Below, piece after piece: positions 21,730 through 32,954 of a stretch of DNA of 64,000 nt. Source of the DNA: Aphelocoma coerulescens (lineage: Eukaryota; Chordata; Aves; Passeriformes; Corvidae); NCBI RefSeq assembly GCF_041296385.1, contig NW_027184084.1, forward strand, positions 868,001 through 932,000. Direction: 5' to 3'. Numbering within the stretch: position 1 is the stretch's first letter; each line of letters opens with the position of its first letter. The position numbers and the translations under genes were made by a program. The notes under the pieces were generated by a model that was given only the letters and a program-made list of their open reading frames with translations, was not told the origin of the DNA and did no database searches.

Positions 21730-21914
21730 CCAAATTTAAATGTGACCATAAGAAAATGTATTGGCCTAATTACCGTAATTTTAACTTTAATATTTGGTAC
21801 ATGAATTGTATTCCAAATTTGCAAAATTTTATCTAACAAGATGTATAAATCTCACAATAATCATTTTTTCTAAAAAGGTCTCAGAAGAATAGATGACTAT
21901 TCTACTTCAGTTTG

Positions 21915-22623
21915 TGTTGGGGAGGATGAAAGTTTGGTAAGAAAGTTTCACAGGTATGTAGGCTTGGCAGAAAGATCTCTGAATGTAGAAACTGGGGATG
22001 AGATAGAAATGAAAGCAAGTTTTGATATCGAGTAAAAGATGTTTTGCTGAACCAGTGATCACTGAATAACTGAGAAGGCAAAGGTTGGAGATGAGTTGGA
22101 AGGAGATTTTTAGGAATAGGACAAAGGAATGTGACTACAAACAAAGACATGCTTTTCACCAAGTAAATAAGTCTCAAGAAGAGCATAAGTAAATAGAAAA
22201 CATGTCTTTACCAAAAAGAGAGATATGGCAGGCAAACAAGAAATGTTGATGTAGGAAGAAGAAAAGAGGTCTGAGAATTTTCCACTGTAAGCTTAAATTG
22301 TAACTAACTTACTCTTGTGATTGGATAATAATGACTATAATATGGTGATGGGAGCAGTTATGATAGGCTATAGGCAAATGTAAAGGTATTGTGTATGGTG
22401 CTTATTGGTTGTTATGTATTAAGATACTCTGCAAAGAAAAGTATATAATGCTTTGTAACTTGAACAGAAAGTGGCTTCAGGTATGCCTACAGCTGTAGCT
22501 GACAGCTGTAGGGCTGGCCCTGGATACCCACTCCCTGAAATGCTGTAACTTTGCCTATGCAATAAACAGCTTTTAAGAGAGCCTTCTGAAGTCCAGACAT
22601 CCCTCATGAAACTTTCTCCTATA
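21915..22623 (+). mobile_element. LTR-alpha1, 3' LTR of the env fragment (709 bp)
   Basis: Starts TGTTGGGGAGGATG, has AATAAA at 22561-22566 and ends near CTCCTATA. It lies 25 bp after the env tail, so it is probably a 3' LTR. It is almost identical over its full length to LTR-alpha2 (35739-36448), with roughly eight differences by eye, nearly all in the last 150 bp. LTR-alpha3 (56530-57236) is a more divergent relative with a 6-bp target repeat, suggesting an alpharetrovirus- or class II-like integrase. Confidence 0.8.
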
Positions 22624-22941
22624 CCTTTACAAACCAAACACTTAACTGCACTACCAGACCTTGCAACATTGGAGAGACAGAAATCCAGACAGATACTAGA
22701 AAGCAGGAACAGACTGAAACAGGAAAGCAGAAACAACCATTCTTCTTCAAAATTCAGGAGTGCCCATGAGGTTCTGAGCTCTTTTAATGGTTCCAGGGGA
22801 GCAAACCAAAGAATGCAACTATTACCCACACAAGGGCCTTGCCATGGTTTAGGAATGGTACTCCCCAGTTCAGTTGCCCCACCAACATTTTCCCAAACCA
22901 CATGCCAGTCTCTCTCTCTCCCTTTCCCTCCCCTTTCTCAC
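22624..22941. other. Unassigned stretch with CT-rich tract
   Basis: I see no gene or LTR structure. It includes a pyrimidine-rich run (22911-22940). The 22606-22944 frame has no recognisable domain. Confidence 0.4.
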
Positions 22942-23321
22942 TGAGGCAGGATGGATTTGAGAACTGGAGGCACAAAAGCTGAAGACCATGGGTTGAGATT
23001 AGATCAATTTACTGGAAACACCAATGAGATAAGAAAATGAACAGTAACAGCAACAATATTAATAACAAAAGTATACAAAAAGAATTATTCAAATGAAAAA
23101 ATGCTCACCATGGAACCCATGAAAATAAACAATGCTGCTTGGCTCCCACTGACACATTTTCTCAACAAGAAGGAACCCTTTCTCCCCGGAAGAGCAAGAG
23201 AGGCCCTTTCTCCCCACCCTTGGCAATGATGTCAGGTGGTATAGAATAACATCTGAGCCTTAGACAAGCCTCAGCCTGACTACTGTAAAAAATTAACCCC
23301 ATACTGGCTGGAACCAGGACA
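22942..23321 (-). mobile_element. ERVL3 3' LTR (about 380 bp)
   Basis: On the minus strand it begins TGTCCTGGTTCCAGCC right after the purine run ATAAGGGGTGAACGA. The same tract (ATAAGGGGTGGAA) precedes the LTRs of ERVL1 and ERVL2, so this is the 3' LTR of the pol at 23746-25782. The left end (TGAGGCAGG at 22942) is a guess from the TG/CA rule. Confidence 0.55.
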
Positions 23322-23745
23322 TCGTTCACCCCTTATTCTATACCATCCACCTCATGTCCAGATTCTACACCTTCCAACTATATATATAAATAAATACATA
23401 AATATATAAATATGCACACACAAGATATCATTTCCATAGTCAATGACCATCCCTCCAAGATGTCTGTTGAGTTTATTTAGTCCATGACCATGGGTTCTAT
23501 CCATCCTAGATGTCTTCCAGGGCAGGAGGGCTGGTGTGGTGTCAGCTGGTTGCAAGTTGCATCAGGAGCTCACAACTGGTGTATCTGGAACAGTCCATAT
23601 TCATTGTCCATGGTAGTTATGGCATACAATGGCAGTGCCCTTCAGCAACCAATATTATAAAATTCAACATTATAGACTGTTCTCACCCAAAAATCAAATC
23701 CCCTTGAGGTACACATAGTGTTTCCCCATCCCTTTGCATTACCTA
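23322..23745 (-). other. ERVL3 polypurine tract and 3' untranslated region
   Basis: Contains the polypurine tract (23322-23338 on the complement) and an AT-rich stretch with a TATATA run (23380-23420). No env or dUTPase frame is present between pol and LTR, as in ERVL1 and ERVL2. Confidence 0.55.
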
Positions 23746-25782
23746 CTAAGTGCACTCAGGTCCTTGAGCAAGAACAATCCCATAGATGGGATTGCCTTTG
23801 CTTGAGGCAGGACTAATCCAGACTGTCTTCCATAACATATTCCTCATATGCACCACAGGGACTTTATCCTCTTCTACGGTACATGGAGGTTTTGACTGGG
23901 CATGGCCAGCTTGATTGGTAGAGCCTCTAGTGTTAACTAACCAGGTGGCCTTTGCTAAATGTAGATCCCAATGTTTGAAGGGCCCACCACCTATTTCTTT
24001 CAATGTGTTCTTTAACAGTACATTGTATCATTCAATTTTCCCAGAGGCTGATGCCTGAAAGGCAATATGATATATCCACTCAATACTGTGCTTTCTGGTC
24101 CAGGTGTCTATGAGGCAACTTTTGAAATTAGTCTCATTGTCTGACTCAATTCTTTCAGGGGTACCATGTCCCCACAATACTTGCTTTTCAAGGCCCAAGA
24201 TGGTGTTCCAGGCAGTGGCATGAGGCACAGGGCCAGCCATCCAATGGTTGCTTCTATCAGCATTAGAACACAGTTCTTGCCTTGGTGGGTTTGCAGCAGT
24301 TTGAGAGTCAGTCTGCCAGGCCTCCCTATATTTGTATTTAGACCATCATGCCCCCTACCACAGGGGCTTTACCCACTTGGCTTGCTTGATCGCAGCACAT
24401 TTCATAGTTATGGATAACCTGGGAGAGAGTGTTCATGATTAAGTCCACCCCTTGATTATGAGCCCATCTGTATGTTGCATCTCTTCCCTGATGATCTAAA
24501 GCCTCATGGGCCCATAGAGCCAGAAATAATTCACCCTTGTGATAACAGTCCAGATCTACCTGTGACACTTTAATCTTGGCAACTTGATCCACCTGTCCAT
24601 TGTTGTGATGTTCTCAAGTAGCCTGACTCTTGGGTACATGTGCATCTACATGACATACTTTTGCAGCCAACTTCTCTACCTGGGCAGTGGTCTTGCCACA
24701 ATTCAGCAGCCCAGATGGGTTTCCCTCTGCACTGCCAATTGGTCTTCTTCCATCAGTCCAGCCACCCCCACAGAGCATTTGCTACTATCCATGAGTCAGT
24801 GTAGAGGTAGAGCACTGGCCATTTCTCTTGTTCAGTGATATCTAAAGCCAGCTGGATGGCTTTCAGCTCTGCAACCTGACTTGATCCACCTTGTCCCTCA
24901 ATAGCTTCTGCAACTTGCTGTGTAGGACTCCATATGGCAGCTTTTCATTTTTCATTTGTCCCTACAATATGGCAGGAAAGGTCAGCGAAAAGAGTATATC
25001 ACTTTTCATTTTCTGGTAGCTCATTATATAGGGGGGCCTCCTCAGCATGTGTCATCTCTTCTGATGATAATCTGAAATTTTCACCTTTGCGACAGTTCAT
25101 GATGACTTCCAAGATCCCTGGGTGAATGGGGTTTCCTATTTGAGCTTTCTGTGTGATCAGCGTGACACACTTACTCCATGTGGCATTAGTGGCATAATGT
25201 GTGGAAGGGACTTTCCCTTTGAATAACCAGCCCAGCACCGGCAGTCAGGGTGCCAGGAGGAGCTGTGCTTCGGTGCCAATCACTTCTGAAACAGCTCAAA
25301 TCCCTTCATAAGCTGCCAGGATGTCTTTTTCAGTTGGGGTGTAACAGGCCTCGGATCCTTTGTATCTCCGACTCCAGAACCCCAGGGGTTGTCCTTGAGT
25401 CTCTCCAGGTACTTTTTGCCAGAGACTCCAGGAAGGATCATTCTCCCGAGCTGCAGTGTAGAGCACATTTTTCACATTTTGTCCTGTCCTGACTGGCCCA
25501 AGGTCTACTGCATGAACAATCTCCTGTTAAATTTGTACAAAAGCTTGTTCAGGACCCCACTTAAAATCATTCTTCTTCTGTGTCACATGATAGAGAGGGT
25601 TTACAATCTGACTGTACTCTGGAATATGCATTCTCCAAAATCCTACAGCACATAGGAAAACCTTTTTCCTTCTTGCTGGACCTTGGGGACATAGGTGCAA
25701 TTTTGTTGACCATGTCCATTGGAATCTGATGATGTCCATCTTGCCATTTTACTCCTGAAAACTTCTGGAGGTACAGGAAGCC
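23746..25782 (-). pseudogene. pol: ERVL3 pol: end of RT, RNase H and integrase, decayed
   Basis: Minus-strand fragments align in order with the intact ERVL2 Pol at 60134-62683. They include the RT end (GVKWQDG near 25750), an RNase H region near 24840-24560, the integrase N-terminal region (WAHEALDHQGRD, then an altered Cys pair), ESDNETNFKSC (24130) in the core, and WLVNTRGSTNQAG near 23930. Stops and shifts are frequent, so this is the oldest ERV-L copy here. RT upstream of about 25782 is missing; the sequence switches to the ERV3 LTR. Confidence 0.8.
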
Positions 25783-26105
25783 TGACACTGCAAAAAAACC
25801 CTGAGAGGCAAGAAAGAAAGCAGATTACACGTGATCTGAAAACAGGAAAAGCATCCTGTTTCTTCAAAGCCTGCAAACCTTGAGGAAACTAACAAACTGT
25901 CAGGCCGATGGATTTATTACAGGCCTGCAACCAGGTTGCGTGCAAAGGACTGAATGGAGATTCTCACACTAAGTGTATAAGTACTGTCTTAACTCTGCAA
26001 TAAACAGATTCATTTTGCTCTCACCTTGTGAGTCTTGTATTCATATGCCACAAAGGGCCTCTCGATTAACAGGGACTTCATTACTACTGATGTGATCCAG
26101 TCTGG
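25783..26105 (+). mobile_element. ERV3 5' LTR (short, about 300 bp)
   Basis: Begins TGACACTGC at 25783 where the ERVL3 pol stops, carries AATAAA at about 26002, and is followed by a primer-like site and a class II gag. The end near 26098 and the start are both inferred, and no 3' partner exists in the window. Confidence 0.5.
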
Positions 26106-26123
26106 TGGTGTATCCCGACTGAA
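26106..26123 (+). promoter_or_regulatory. Candidate primer binding site of ERV3, tRNA-Trp-like
   Basis: TGGTGTATCCCGACTGAA shares TGGTG and CCCGAC with the tRNA-Trp site used by avian alpharetroviruses, allowing one inserted base. Position between LTR and gag fits; the assignment is weak. Confidence 0.4.
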
Positions 26124-26222
26124 CCAACTGTGGGTGTGTTCAGCTGATCACCAAGGAGCTCCTTTCATCGCTGGTAATAGAACAGGTTAGCCTTTTCAAA
26201 CAGTTGGGAAGCATTTCTTATA

Positions 26223-27194
26223 ATGAGACAAAGCACAACAAAATCCCAAAAACTGCATAAAGACTGTCTGTTGCTCATCACCAGGGAGCAAGGATATAAA
26301 CTCCAACCCCAGAGACTCATTCAGCTACTTATATGGGTCAGACAATTTTGTCCCTGGTACCCATCAGATGGGTCCTATGACATTACTCACTGGCAAAAGG
26401 TCGGTGAATGTTTACAAACCCCTCAAATTACTCATCATGATGTCCACCCTGATGATATTATTACTTGGCGTGTGGTATACTCGGCTTTGCAACAACTTAA
26501 GGAAGCAGATCGAGTCCTTGTGGATGCTCCGCCTGCATCACCAGCAGATACTGTTGTTTTTGTTAATGAAACATCACCTGAGGATAATAATCCGGAGAAA
26601 GAGGATCTGCTTGATCCCGGTCCTATTGGTTCTGGACAAGAACCAGATTTATATCCTCTAGCCCCAGTACGTGCTATGGCAGCAGCTGCTCCTAGCGTGG
26701 AAGAAATACTACAAACAGCACCCAAAAAAGCTGCAGCAAATATTTCCCATATTCTACCACCATCTTATACCTCACCCTATTCCTCTAGTGACTATGATGA
26801 GGAAACAATACCACCTATAGGACCTGAGCCAGAAAGGTTTATACAGAAGTGCCGGAGGCGAGCATTGGAGGAGGGCAATATTGAATTTTTTCAAGCAATG
26901 CCTGTTGTATATCATAATCAAAACCCACATCACAAACAATTGTCATATGAGATGGTAAAGGAACTGAGGAGATTGGTGAAAGAAAATGGTTTACATTCCT
27001 CCTTTACTATGAATTTATTGGATGCAATTGCAGAAGCACATACTGTGTTACCAGTGGATTGGAAATCTCTTTTTAAGACAAGTTTGACAGGAGGACAATA
27101 CTCTGTCTGGTGGACGGAATTTGTAGATTTGGTTCAGACTCAGGCGTTGAATAAAGGTAATCAACAACCACCCATTAATATCACTGCATCATAG
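26223..27194 (+). pseudogene. gag: ERV3 gag: matrix to capsid N-terminal domain
   Basis: An uninterrupted 323-codon frame starting MRQSTTKSQK. The first 100 residues are matrix-like (YDITHWQKVGECL). A Pro/Asp-rich region follows (LPPSYTSPYSSSDYDEE), with PPSY a possible late-domain motif for ESCRT-dependent release, then capsid (AMPVVYHNQNPHH, TVLPVDWKSLFKTSL, GGQYSVWWTEF). It resembles betaretrovirus gag. The second residue is Arg, not Gly, so this start lacks a myristoylation signal; the true start may have been upstream or mutated. A stop at 27194 truncates capsid. Confidence 0.8.
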
Positions 27195-28200
27195 CTCTCT
27201 AACACAGACATGAACACTACTGTTCGGGCACAATTAAGACTTCCCCCCAAGCGTGAGACCAGTCTACTGTTATTGCCATGCGTGCACTATGAAAAGTACC
27301 TGATACAAAAGAATGTCTGTTTTTGCTGCTGTGAGGCAGTGGCCTCAGGAACCATACATTACCTTTATTGATTGATTACCATCTGCCGTTAGGCGGCAAA
27401 TTGATATGCAGGAAGCAGCTGATGCTGTCTTAAAATCTCTTGCTTACGAAAATGTTAACAATGACTGTAAAAAAGCCCTGGACCCGATTCGTAACCATGC
27501 TGATGTTGAACTTTCTGATTATATCAAGGCATGCACTAATATCGGCTTGGAACAATTCAAAGCAGAACTAATTGCTACTGCAATAGCCCAACAACTGCAA
27601 TTGGCCAGAGCAGCTGTTAAGTGCTTTGAATGCAGGGAGCTAGGACATATTAGGAAGCAACGTCCAAAGGGACAAAAAGGCAATAAAAAGCCCAGTAAAC
27701 CTTGTCCTCGCTGCCAAAAAGGGTGTCATTGGAGCAATCAATGCCAGTCTAAATATGACAAAGATGGCAACCTTCTTCCACAGCAGGGAAACTCAAAAGG
27801 GGGCATGCAGTCTGGTGCCCCCCAATCCAATGGGACCACACTCAATCAGACACCAATACAAGCACAAGCCTTGCAAGGGGTAATCCCTGGAAGTGCCAGC
27901 CTAGATGTGGCTGTCAGCTCTACCACAACCCTGAATGATATCTCTGTTCACCTGCTACCCACCTCTGTGTGCGGGCCACTGCCTTTTCAAACACATGCTT
28001 TACTCCTAGGATGCTCCTCTACCACCTGCACAGGACTATTTGTATTACTAGGAATCATTGATGCCGACTATAAAGGGGAAATTAAAATCATGGCTTGGAC
28101 ACCTAATCCTCTCTGTACTATGGCACAGGGAAGCCGACTGGCACAATTAATACCACTGCCAGAAATTCCCTGTTCAGCATCGATCTTACAGATACAATGA
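27195..28200 (+). pseudogene. ERV3 capsid C-terminal domain, nucleocapsid and dUTPase
   Basis: After several stops a major homology region reads EPYITFID then AVRRQIDMQEA near 27345-27420. Nucleocapsid has two knuckles. The first, CFECRELGHIRKQ, has lost its last Cys; the second, CPRCQKGCHWSNQC, is complete. The frame runs on without a stop into a dUTPase: GSASLDVAVSS, then GIIDADYKGEIKI, then QGSRLAQLIPLP. dUTPase keeps uracil out of viral DNA. A NC-dUTPase-protease order is a betaretrovirus hallmark. Confidence 0.8.
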
Positions 28201-28569
28201 AATGCAGGAGGGTTTGGGAGCACAGGCACCCCACAAATATTTTGGTCAAAAGTCATAGGGGTTCAACAACCATTACTCACTTATCAAATAGAATCTAAGT
28301 CTTTTACAGCTTTAGTCAACACTAGCGCAGATGTTTCCATCATATCCCAAAAAAAGTGGCTACCCAAGTGGCCTCTGGAACCCTCAACTGTGATTGTAGC
28401 AGGGGTCAGAGGTCAGCAGATTCCCTGGCAGTCCACAAGGAAACTGAAAATCAGCAGACCTGAGGGCAAGACTGCCACCTTGAGACCGTATGTACTCCCA
28501 ACCCCCGGCACTCTGTGGGGGCAAGACCTGATGACACAATGGGGTTTGATCATTTCAACACATTTTTGA
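28201..28569 (+). pseudogene. pro: ERV3 protease with altered active site
   Basis: Open in the same region with the protease pattern, but the active-site triad reads LVNTSADVSII where DTGA is expected, so the catalytic Asp is changed to Asn. The closing motif GTLWGQDLMTQWG is present. This protease cannot be active. Confidence 0.75.
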
Positions 28570-29464
28570 TAGGGGCCATTGATGAAAAGCCACGACTTAA
28601 ACTGACTTGGCTTTCAAACAGGCCAATCTGGATAAACCAATGGCCCCTGAAAAACGAGCAGTTTCATCAAGCCCAAATCCTTGTACAAGAACAATTATGT
28701 TTGGGTCACATAGTCCCTTCCCCCAGCCCATGGAATACACCTATTTTTGTTATTCCTAAGAAATTGGGAAAGTGGAGGCTTTTACAGGATCTCAGGGCAA
28801 TCAGTGCAGTCATTTCACCTATGGGAGCATTACAGCCAGGAATATCTAACCCCACAATGATTCTAGAACATTGGGAATTAGTGATAATTGACTTAAAAGA
28901 CTGCTTTTTTACAATTCCCGTGCATCCTGACAATGCAGATAAATTTGCCTTTTCTTTACCATCTGTCAATAATGAGGCCCCCCTGGAATGATACTGTTCC
29001 TGTTGTACCAGGGACGATGAGAATAACGACACAAGTTCAAGTCCAGGAGAAATGGAATTATTTTATTAATTGCAAACTCGTTTATATAACTTGGTTTTCT
29101 AGAATGGCTAAGGCTATTGGTGTTCTGACCATCCACCTCTTAGAGTGATTGTCTAATCCTCATGACACCCATTTCAAAATATTTTCTCAACAGACTGCGC
29201 CTAACAAACAACAGGTGCATGATAGAATCTTAGTTTACAAAAACCTCAAACTGTTTTCAGCTAGCCTGCGTGAGAAAGCAGAACTTTCACAGAATACTCA
29301 GAAAGCTGAAGAGTTTCTCTGCTTCTAGCTTTTCAGTATCCACATGATATCACTGGGTTGTGCTACCTCAGGGTATGAAAAACAGTCCTACTATTTGTCA
29401 ATTCGTCGTTCACTCAGCGATACAACCAGTATGGCAAAAATATCCATCTGTTTTGATGTATCAC
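28515..29464 (+). pseudogene. pol: ERV3 reverse transcriptase, N-terminal half
   Basis: Two segments flank an inserted LTR: 28515-28994 (WPLKNEQFHQAQILVQEQL, WNTPIFVIPKK, RLLQDLRAISAVI, LVIIDLKDCFFTIPVHP) and 29345-29464 ([16 protein letters not shown]). The RT gene then breaks at TATCAC (29459-29464), the target site of ERV4, and continues at 33203 with TATCACTACATGGATGAT, which encodes the catalytic YMDD. Class II type. Confidence 0.82.
28995..29344 (-). mobile_element. Solo LTR in ERV3 RT, distant LTR-C relative (350 bp)
   Basis: Plus-strand ends are TGTTCCTG and TATCCACA. A 6-bp repeat TGATAC/TGATAT (28989-28994, 29345-29350) flanks it. In layout it resembles LTR-C: the same TGTGGATAC start on the minus strand and a similar conserved middle, but it ends in CA and is diverged. 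Confidence 0.8.
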
Positions 29465-29798
29465 TGTAGAGGGATTCCTTGTGGAACAGGGGCATATGAT
29501 ACCCCTGGAAAGATTGGACAACCCAGGGTTGCTGAGGAAAAGCCCCTGAACTGGCCCCTGGCTGCAAGCAAGCCTGGAAAGCACCTGGCTGCAGGCAGCC
29601 TTGAAAGTCCTTGGCAAAGTGATACACTGGTTGTCTCCCCCACTGATTAGAGGCCGTCTAGAGGGACTGGGCATGAATCTTTGCAAAAGCAAATATAAGC
29701 GTGCATAGTTAAACAATAAAGGGAGAACGATGCTCAAATCATATCCGTGTATGTGTCGTTACTCTGGCCAGTTCTCCAGCACTCGGGATCCCCCTAAA
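29465..29798 (+). repeat. ERV4 5' LTR
   Basis: Starts TGTAGAGGGATTCC, has AATAAA near 29713 and ends CCCCTAAA, not the usual CA. The 3' copy ends in the same way. Confidence 0.85.
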
Positions 29799-29800
29799 CC

Positions 29801-29818
29801 TGGCTCCCAAACAGGGAC
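29801..29818 (+). promoter_or_regulatory. ERV4 primer binding site, tRNA-Lys3-like
   Basis: TGGCTCCCAAACAGGGAC differs at two positions from the tRNA-Lys3 primer site. It follows the LTR after two bases. Confidence 0.8.
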
Positions 29819-30010
29819 TCGAGTGATTTTTGTTTAGATGCAGTTTGTTTTCGCTTAAATGCATTTCGCTTGAATGCAGCAAGACTCCGAATCATCACAC
29901 AGATGGTGAGGAGCCTGGAGAGCTGCAGCGGGAGTGTCCCGGCAAAAAAGTTGAGTGGAGCCGGAGACTGGAGCTTGCGCGGCTGAGCAGGCCCCCGCGG
30001 GTAAGAAGCT

Positions 30011-30403
30011 ATGGAATACGAGGCTGGCACTCGTCTCCTAGCAAGTATCCTCTCTAAGAGAGGCGAGACTGTAAAAGATCGAGATCTCTATACCCTAATT
30101 AGGTGGGCCCGGGAACAAGGGTTTTTGAAATGCACTTCGCTTTTGTTCTCAACCAAAGAGTGGTGGGAAGTTGGAAACAGACTGTGGCTGTCCACAATTG
30201 AGGATGGAAAGGAAGGTAAAGAAGCAAAAGCTCTGGGATTAACTTGGAAAGCTGTGACTAATACCCTCACAGAAATGAAAGCAGAGAGGAAGGTGGCCGC
30301 AGCAGCCATGGAGGTGCTGGGGGGTGTTGGCCCCGGAAAAGAAAGAGACAGAGGTCTCACGGAGCGGCAGCCGAAGGCCAGGGCGGAGTCCAGGGTTGCG
30401 TGA
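30011..30403 (+). pseudogene. gag: ERV4 gag, matrix-like N-terminal region
   Basis: A 130-codon frame starting MEYEAGTRLLAS, with DLYTLIRWAREQGF and STKEWWEVGNRLW, comparable to the start of other class II matrix domains. Position 2 is Glu, so there is no Gly-2 myristoylation signal. The stop at 30403 and one more stop separate it from the next frame, which is in the same reading frame. Confidence 0.65.
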
Positions 30404-30430
30404 TTCTTTGGGCTGACAGCGGGTTGACCG

Positions 30431-31516
30431 ATGAAGGGAACAACAGCACCCGTGCATTCACTGCCGGAGCTGCTGGACGCGACGGGGAAGGAAGTTACCC
30501 CACAGACACCTGATGGGGAAATGGTGGCAAAGGCGGAAGAACAGGCTCCAGACTCTGGGGGTGGGGCGCAGACGAGCATAGGAGAAATGAGCGGTCCTAG
30601 TGTCCAGCCGAAAAAGGCAGCGCGCCATCCCCGTCTGCCGGACAGTGGATCATCGTCTGACTGTGAAGCAGCCTCCAGGACTTTGTCACCCACAGAGACA
30701 GAGCCAGCCAGGGCTGCCGGGGGTCAGCCGCAAGAGGAGGTGAAGCACCGAGAGATGACGCATGAATTAATGAAGAAGCTTGCTGAATTGTCTACGCGTC
30801 AGGATGCACTGGAGTCTAAGGCTTGTGAAACCACACCATCAGCACCGTGGCGTCCCGTGGACCTACCGGTCAAGACAGCCACAAGAACTCCTACATTCCT
30901 GTTGGGACAACCGAGCACAGGGCCTACAGCCCTTCCCTCCCAGCAAGAGGACGCACAGCCATTGCCTCCGTCAACCCTGAGGGTGAGGACTGATCCATTG
31001 TGGAGATGGAACGGAGCTGTCCGTAACGCAAGCATTCTGAGAGGTTTGCTTCTCGTAAGCATCCTAGCAATGTCCCACGCAGTGTTGACAGCAATCCAAA
31101 AGAGACAAAACATGTGGGTCACCCTAGCTAATTTAACGGGGCAAGACTCCATGTGTCTGAGCCTGGCCACGCCAGGGGACCCATTTCGCACCTACTTAAT
31201 TGGGGTCCCATATTTTAACCAGCAAGACTTTGAAGGGATGCTAGACAACAGCTCACTGGTAGGCAACGGCACAGGCAATGGCAGTTGTTCAAGGCTGATC
31301 AGACTCAAGTCTGCGCAGCAGCGTACCTGCTGGCAAGCTGCATCCTTGAAAAGCATCAATGTCACTATGGGGACACCGGAAGTGTTAGATCTACTGGGTT
31401 CCACAAACCAAACTGGGGATGGTTACATGACATTCGAGCCGCCCAATACCAGTCAATTAAATGTTAATAGGCGCCTTTGTCCTGGGTTGAGGTGTATTCT
31501 ATTACCATCCTCATGA
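30431..31516 (+). pseudogene. ERV4 Gag-Env fusion frame (361 codons)
   Basis: Residues 1 to about 195 are Gag-like: polar, Pro/Ser-rich, with a possible coiled coil (THELMKKLAELSTRQDALES). From about residue 198 the frame becomes Env: a hydrophobic signal or anchor segment (ILRGLLLVSILAM), then SU with cysteines and many N-x-S/T sequons (NMWVTLANLTGQDSMC, DPFRTYLIGVPYF). So a deletion that removed the rest of gag and all of pol joined the two in frame. The SU start resembles avian alpharetrovirus-like Env. It ends at a stop just before LTR-J. Confidence 0.7.
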
Positions 31517-31518
31517 GC

Positions 31519-32031
31519 TGTGGAAATCAGGTGGGGCAGTGTTTCCTTGCCTCCTCCCCCGAGACTATCTTGCTGTTAATGGCCCATCATTGTCCTGCTG
31601 CATGACTCAGAGATAACTCCCTCTGGACTATCTTCTGTTAATGAGCCTAATCAACACTTGGCCTCATGACTCATTACCCCATTGTGAGATGCTCCACCCT
31701 CAGGGAGGAACCAAGCATCCCATCCTGGATATAGTCTGGGACTCTGAACACCAGAGACACTCTTTCCACTGGATTTCCAGAGGACAGGAGCTACACAGCC
31801 ACCGCTGGACTTTCTGAGGAAGAGCAGACCCCTTCTACTACAGGATCACCACTTCAGAGGACTGCAGCCACCATTCTACCAGACTGCTACCACCACCCTG
31901 CCTAACAGGGACTCAGGTTGTATCTTGACTCTGTCAGTGTTTTCTTTTACTTTCTTTTCCTTTCCTTTAATTTCCATTAAATTGTTATTCTGACTTGGTG
32001 CCTCCCACTGGTTTGTTTTCAAACTAGCACA
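31519..32031 (+). mobile_element. LTR-J, solo LTR in ERV4 env (about 513 bp)
   Basis: Starts about TGTGGAAATCAGG and ends about CTAGCACA. The 3' half has a pyrimidine-rich U5-like end with ATTAAA near 31977. Env sequence resumes directly after it. I found no clean target duplication, so the ends are approximate. The 32094-31876 minus frame is a shadow. Confidence 0.6.
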
Positions 32032-32954
32032 GCCTTTGGGCCACTGTTGACCCTCTTGCAGACTGGCTTCTGAGAAACTACGAGTCCGAGGCAATTTACT
32101 GCCGAATTAACCTCACAGGTCAAGCCCCGAAACGCCTCCCCAGTGGTACATTATTAATATGCGGGGACCGAGCGTGGAATGGGGTTCCCGCCAGCCCACA
32201 TGGGGGGCCGTGCTACTTAGGGAAACTCACCCTGTTCCACCCAAACCTGCATCAACTCTTAAATATCACCCACCGCACTGAAACCAGGGTGCAGCGTTCA
32301 GTCCATGAGCTCAAATGTGAAAGAAATGAAGAGCCCCTCTTTTGGAGTCATAGTACAGTTTGGCTAGCATCTATGTTTGTACCTGGTGCTTCAGCAGCTA
32401 GAGCGCATGCAACATTACATAAACTTGCTTGCTGGGCAAGAGACGAACTAAACATAACTTTGCAGATGCTTGACAAGCTAAGCGCAGATGTTACTAGTGT
32501 TAGGCATGAGGTATTACAAAATAGGGCAGCCATTGATTTTCTGCTATTAGCCCACAGCCACGGCTGTGAAGATTTCCAAGGTATGTGCTGTATGAATCTT
32601 TCTGACCACTCTGTCTCCATTCACAAGCACCTCTCTGACCTCCAGAGGGGCCTGCACAACCTTCAGGAGACAGACGACCCTATTGGAGATTGGCTTAAGG
32701 GTCTGGGCATCACTGGATGGCTGCGTACCTTGGTAGTAGAAGGCTGCCGATTGCTATTTGTAGTTATATTGGGCTTAATAGTATTTGGGTGTATTTTTTC
32801 TTGCATTAAAGCAGGGCTGCGAAAGATCATCGACCAGGCCTGGGTTGCCCAAAAAGTAAACGGGGGATGTGTAGAGGGATTCCTTGTGGAACAGGGGCAT
32901 ATGATACCCCTGGAAAGATTGGACAACCCAGGGTTGCTGAGGAAAAGCCCCTGA
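32032..32954 (+). pseudogene. env: ERV4 env: SU C-terminal part and complete TM
   Basis: Open from about 32032 to the stop at 32954; the last 221 codons are one frame from an internal Met. SU continues (YCRINLTGQAPKRLP). TM has an internal, not N-terminal, fusion-peptide-like region (ASMFVPGASAARA), the helix LQNRAAIDFLLLAH, the cluster CEDFQGMCC (CX6CC), and a membrane span (LFVVILGLIVFGCIFSCI). An internal fusion region and CX6CC are alpharetrovirus features. The last ~28 codons lie inside the 3' LTR. No furin site was confirmed. TM is the best-kept gene of ERV4. Confidence 0.8.

Larger units (their letters stand above)
19876..21890 (+). pseudogene. env: env TM fragment of an LTR-alpha provirus, in three pieces
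   Basis: Three segments (19876-19975, 20922-21077, 21730-21890) read through as one TM when the two inserted LTRs are ignored. The first reads SKVIKQNQIVLDLLLAST, an immunosuppressive-domain-like helix. The second continues across the junction with TSCCVY and a polar helix. The third has a hydrophobic span (IGLITVILTLIFGT) and a short basic tail. It lies just upstream of LTR-alpha1, so it is the env of that provirus. The upstream part was removed or displaced by ERV2. Stops and the insertions inactivate it. Confidence 0.7.
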
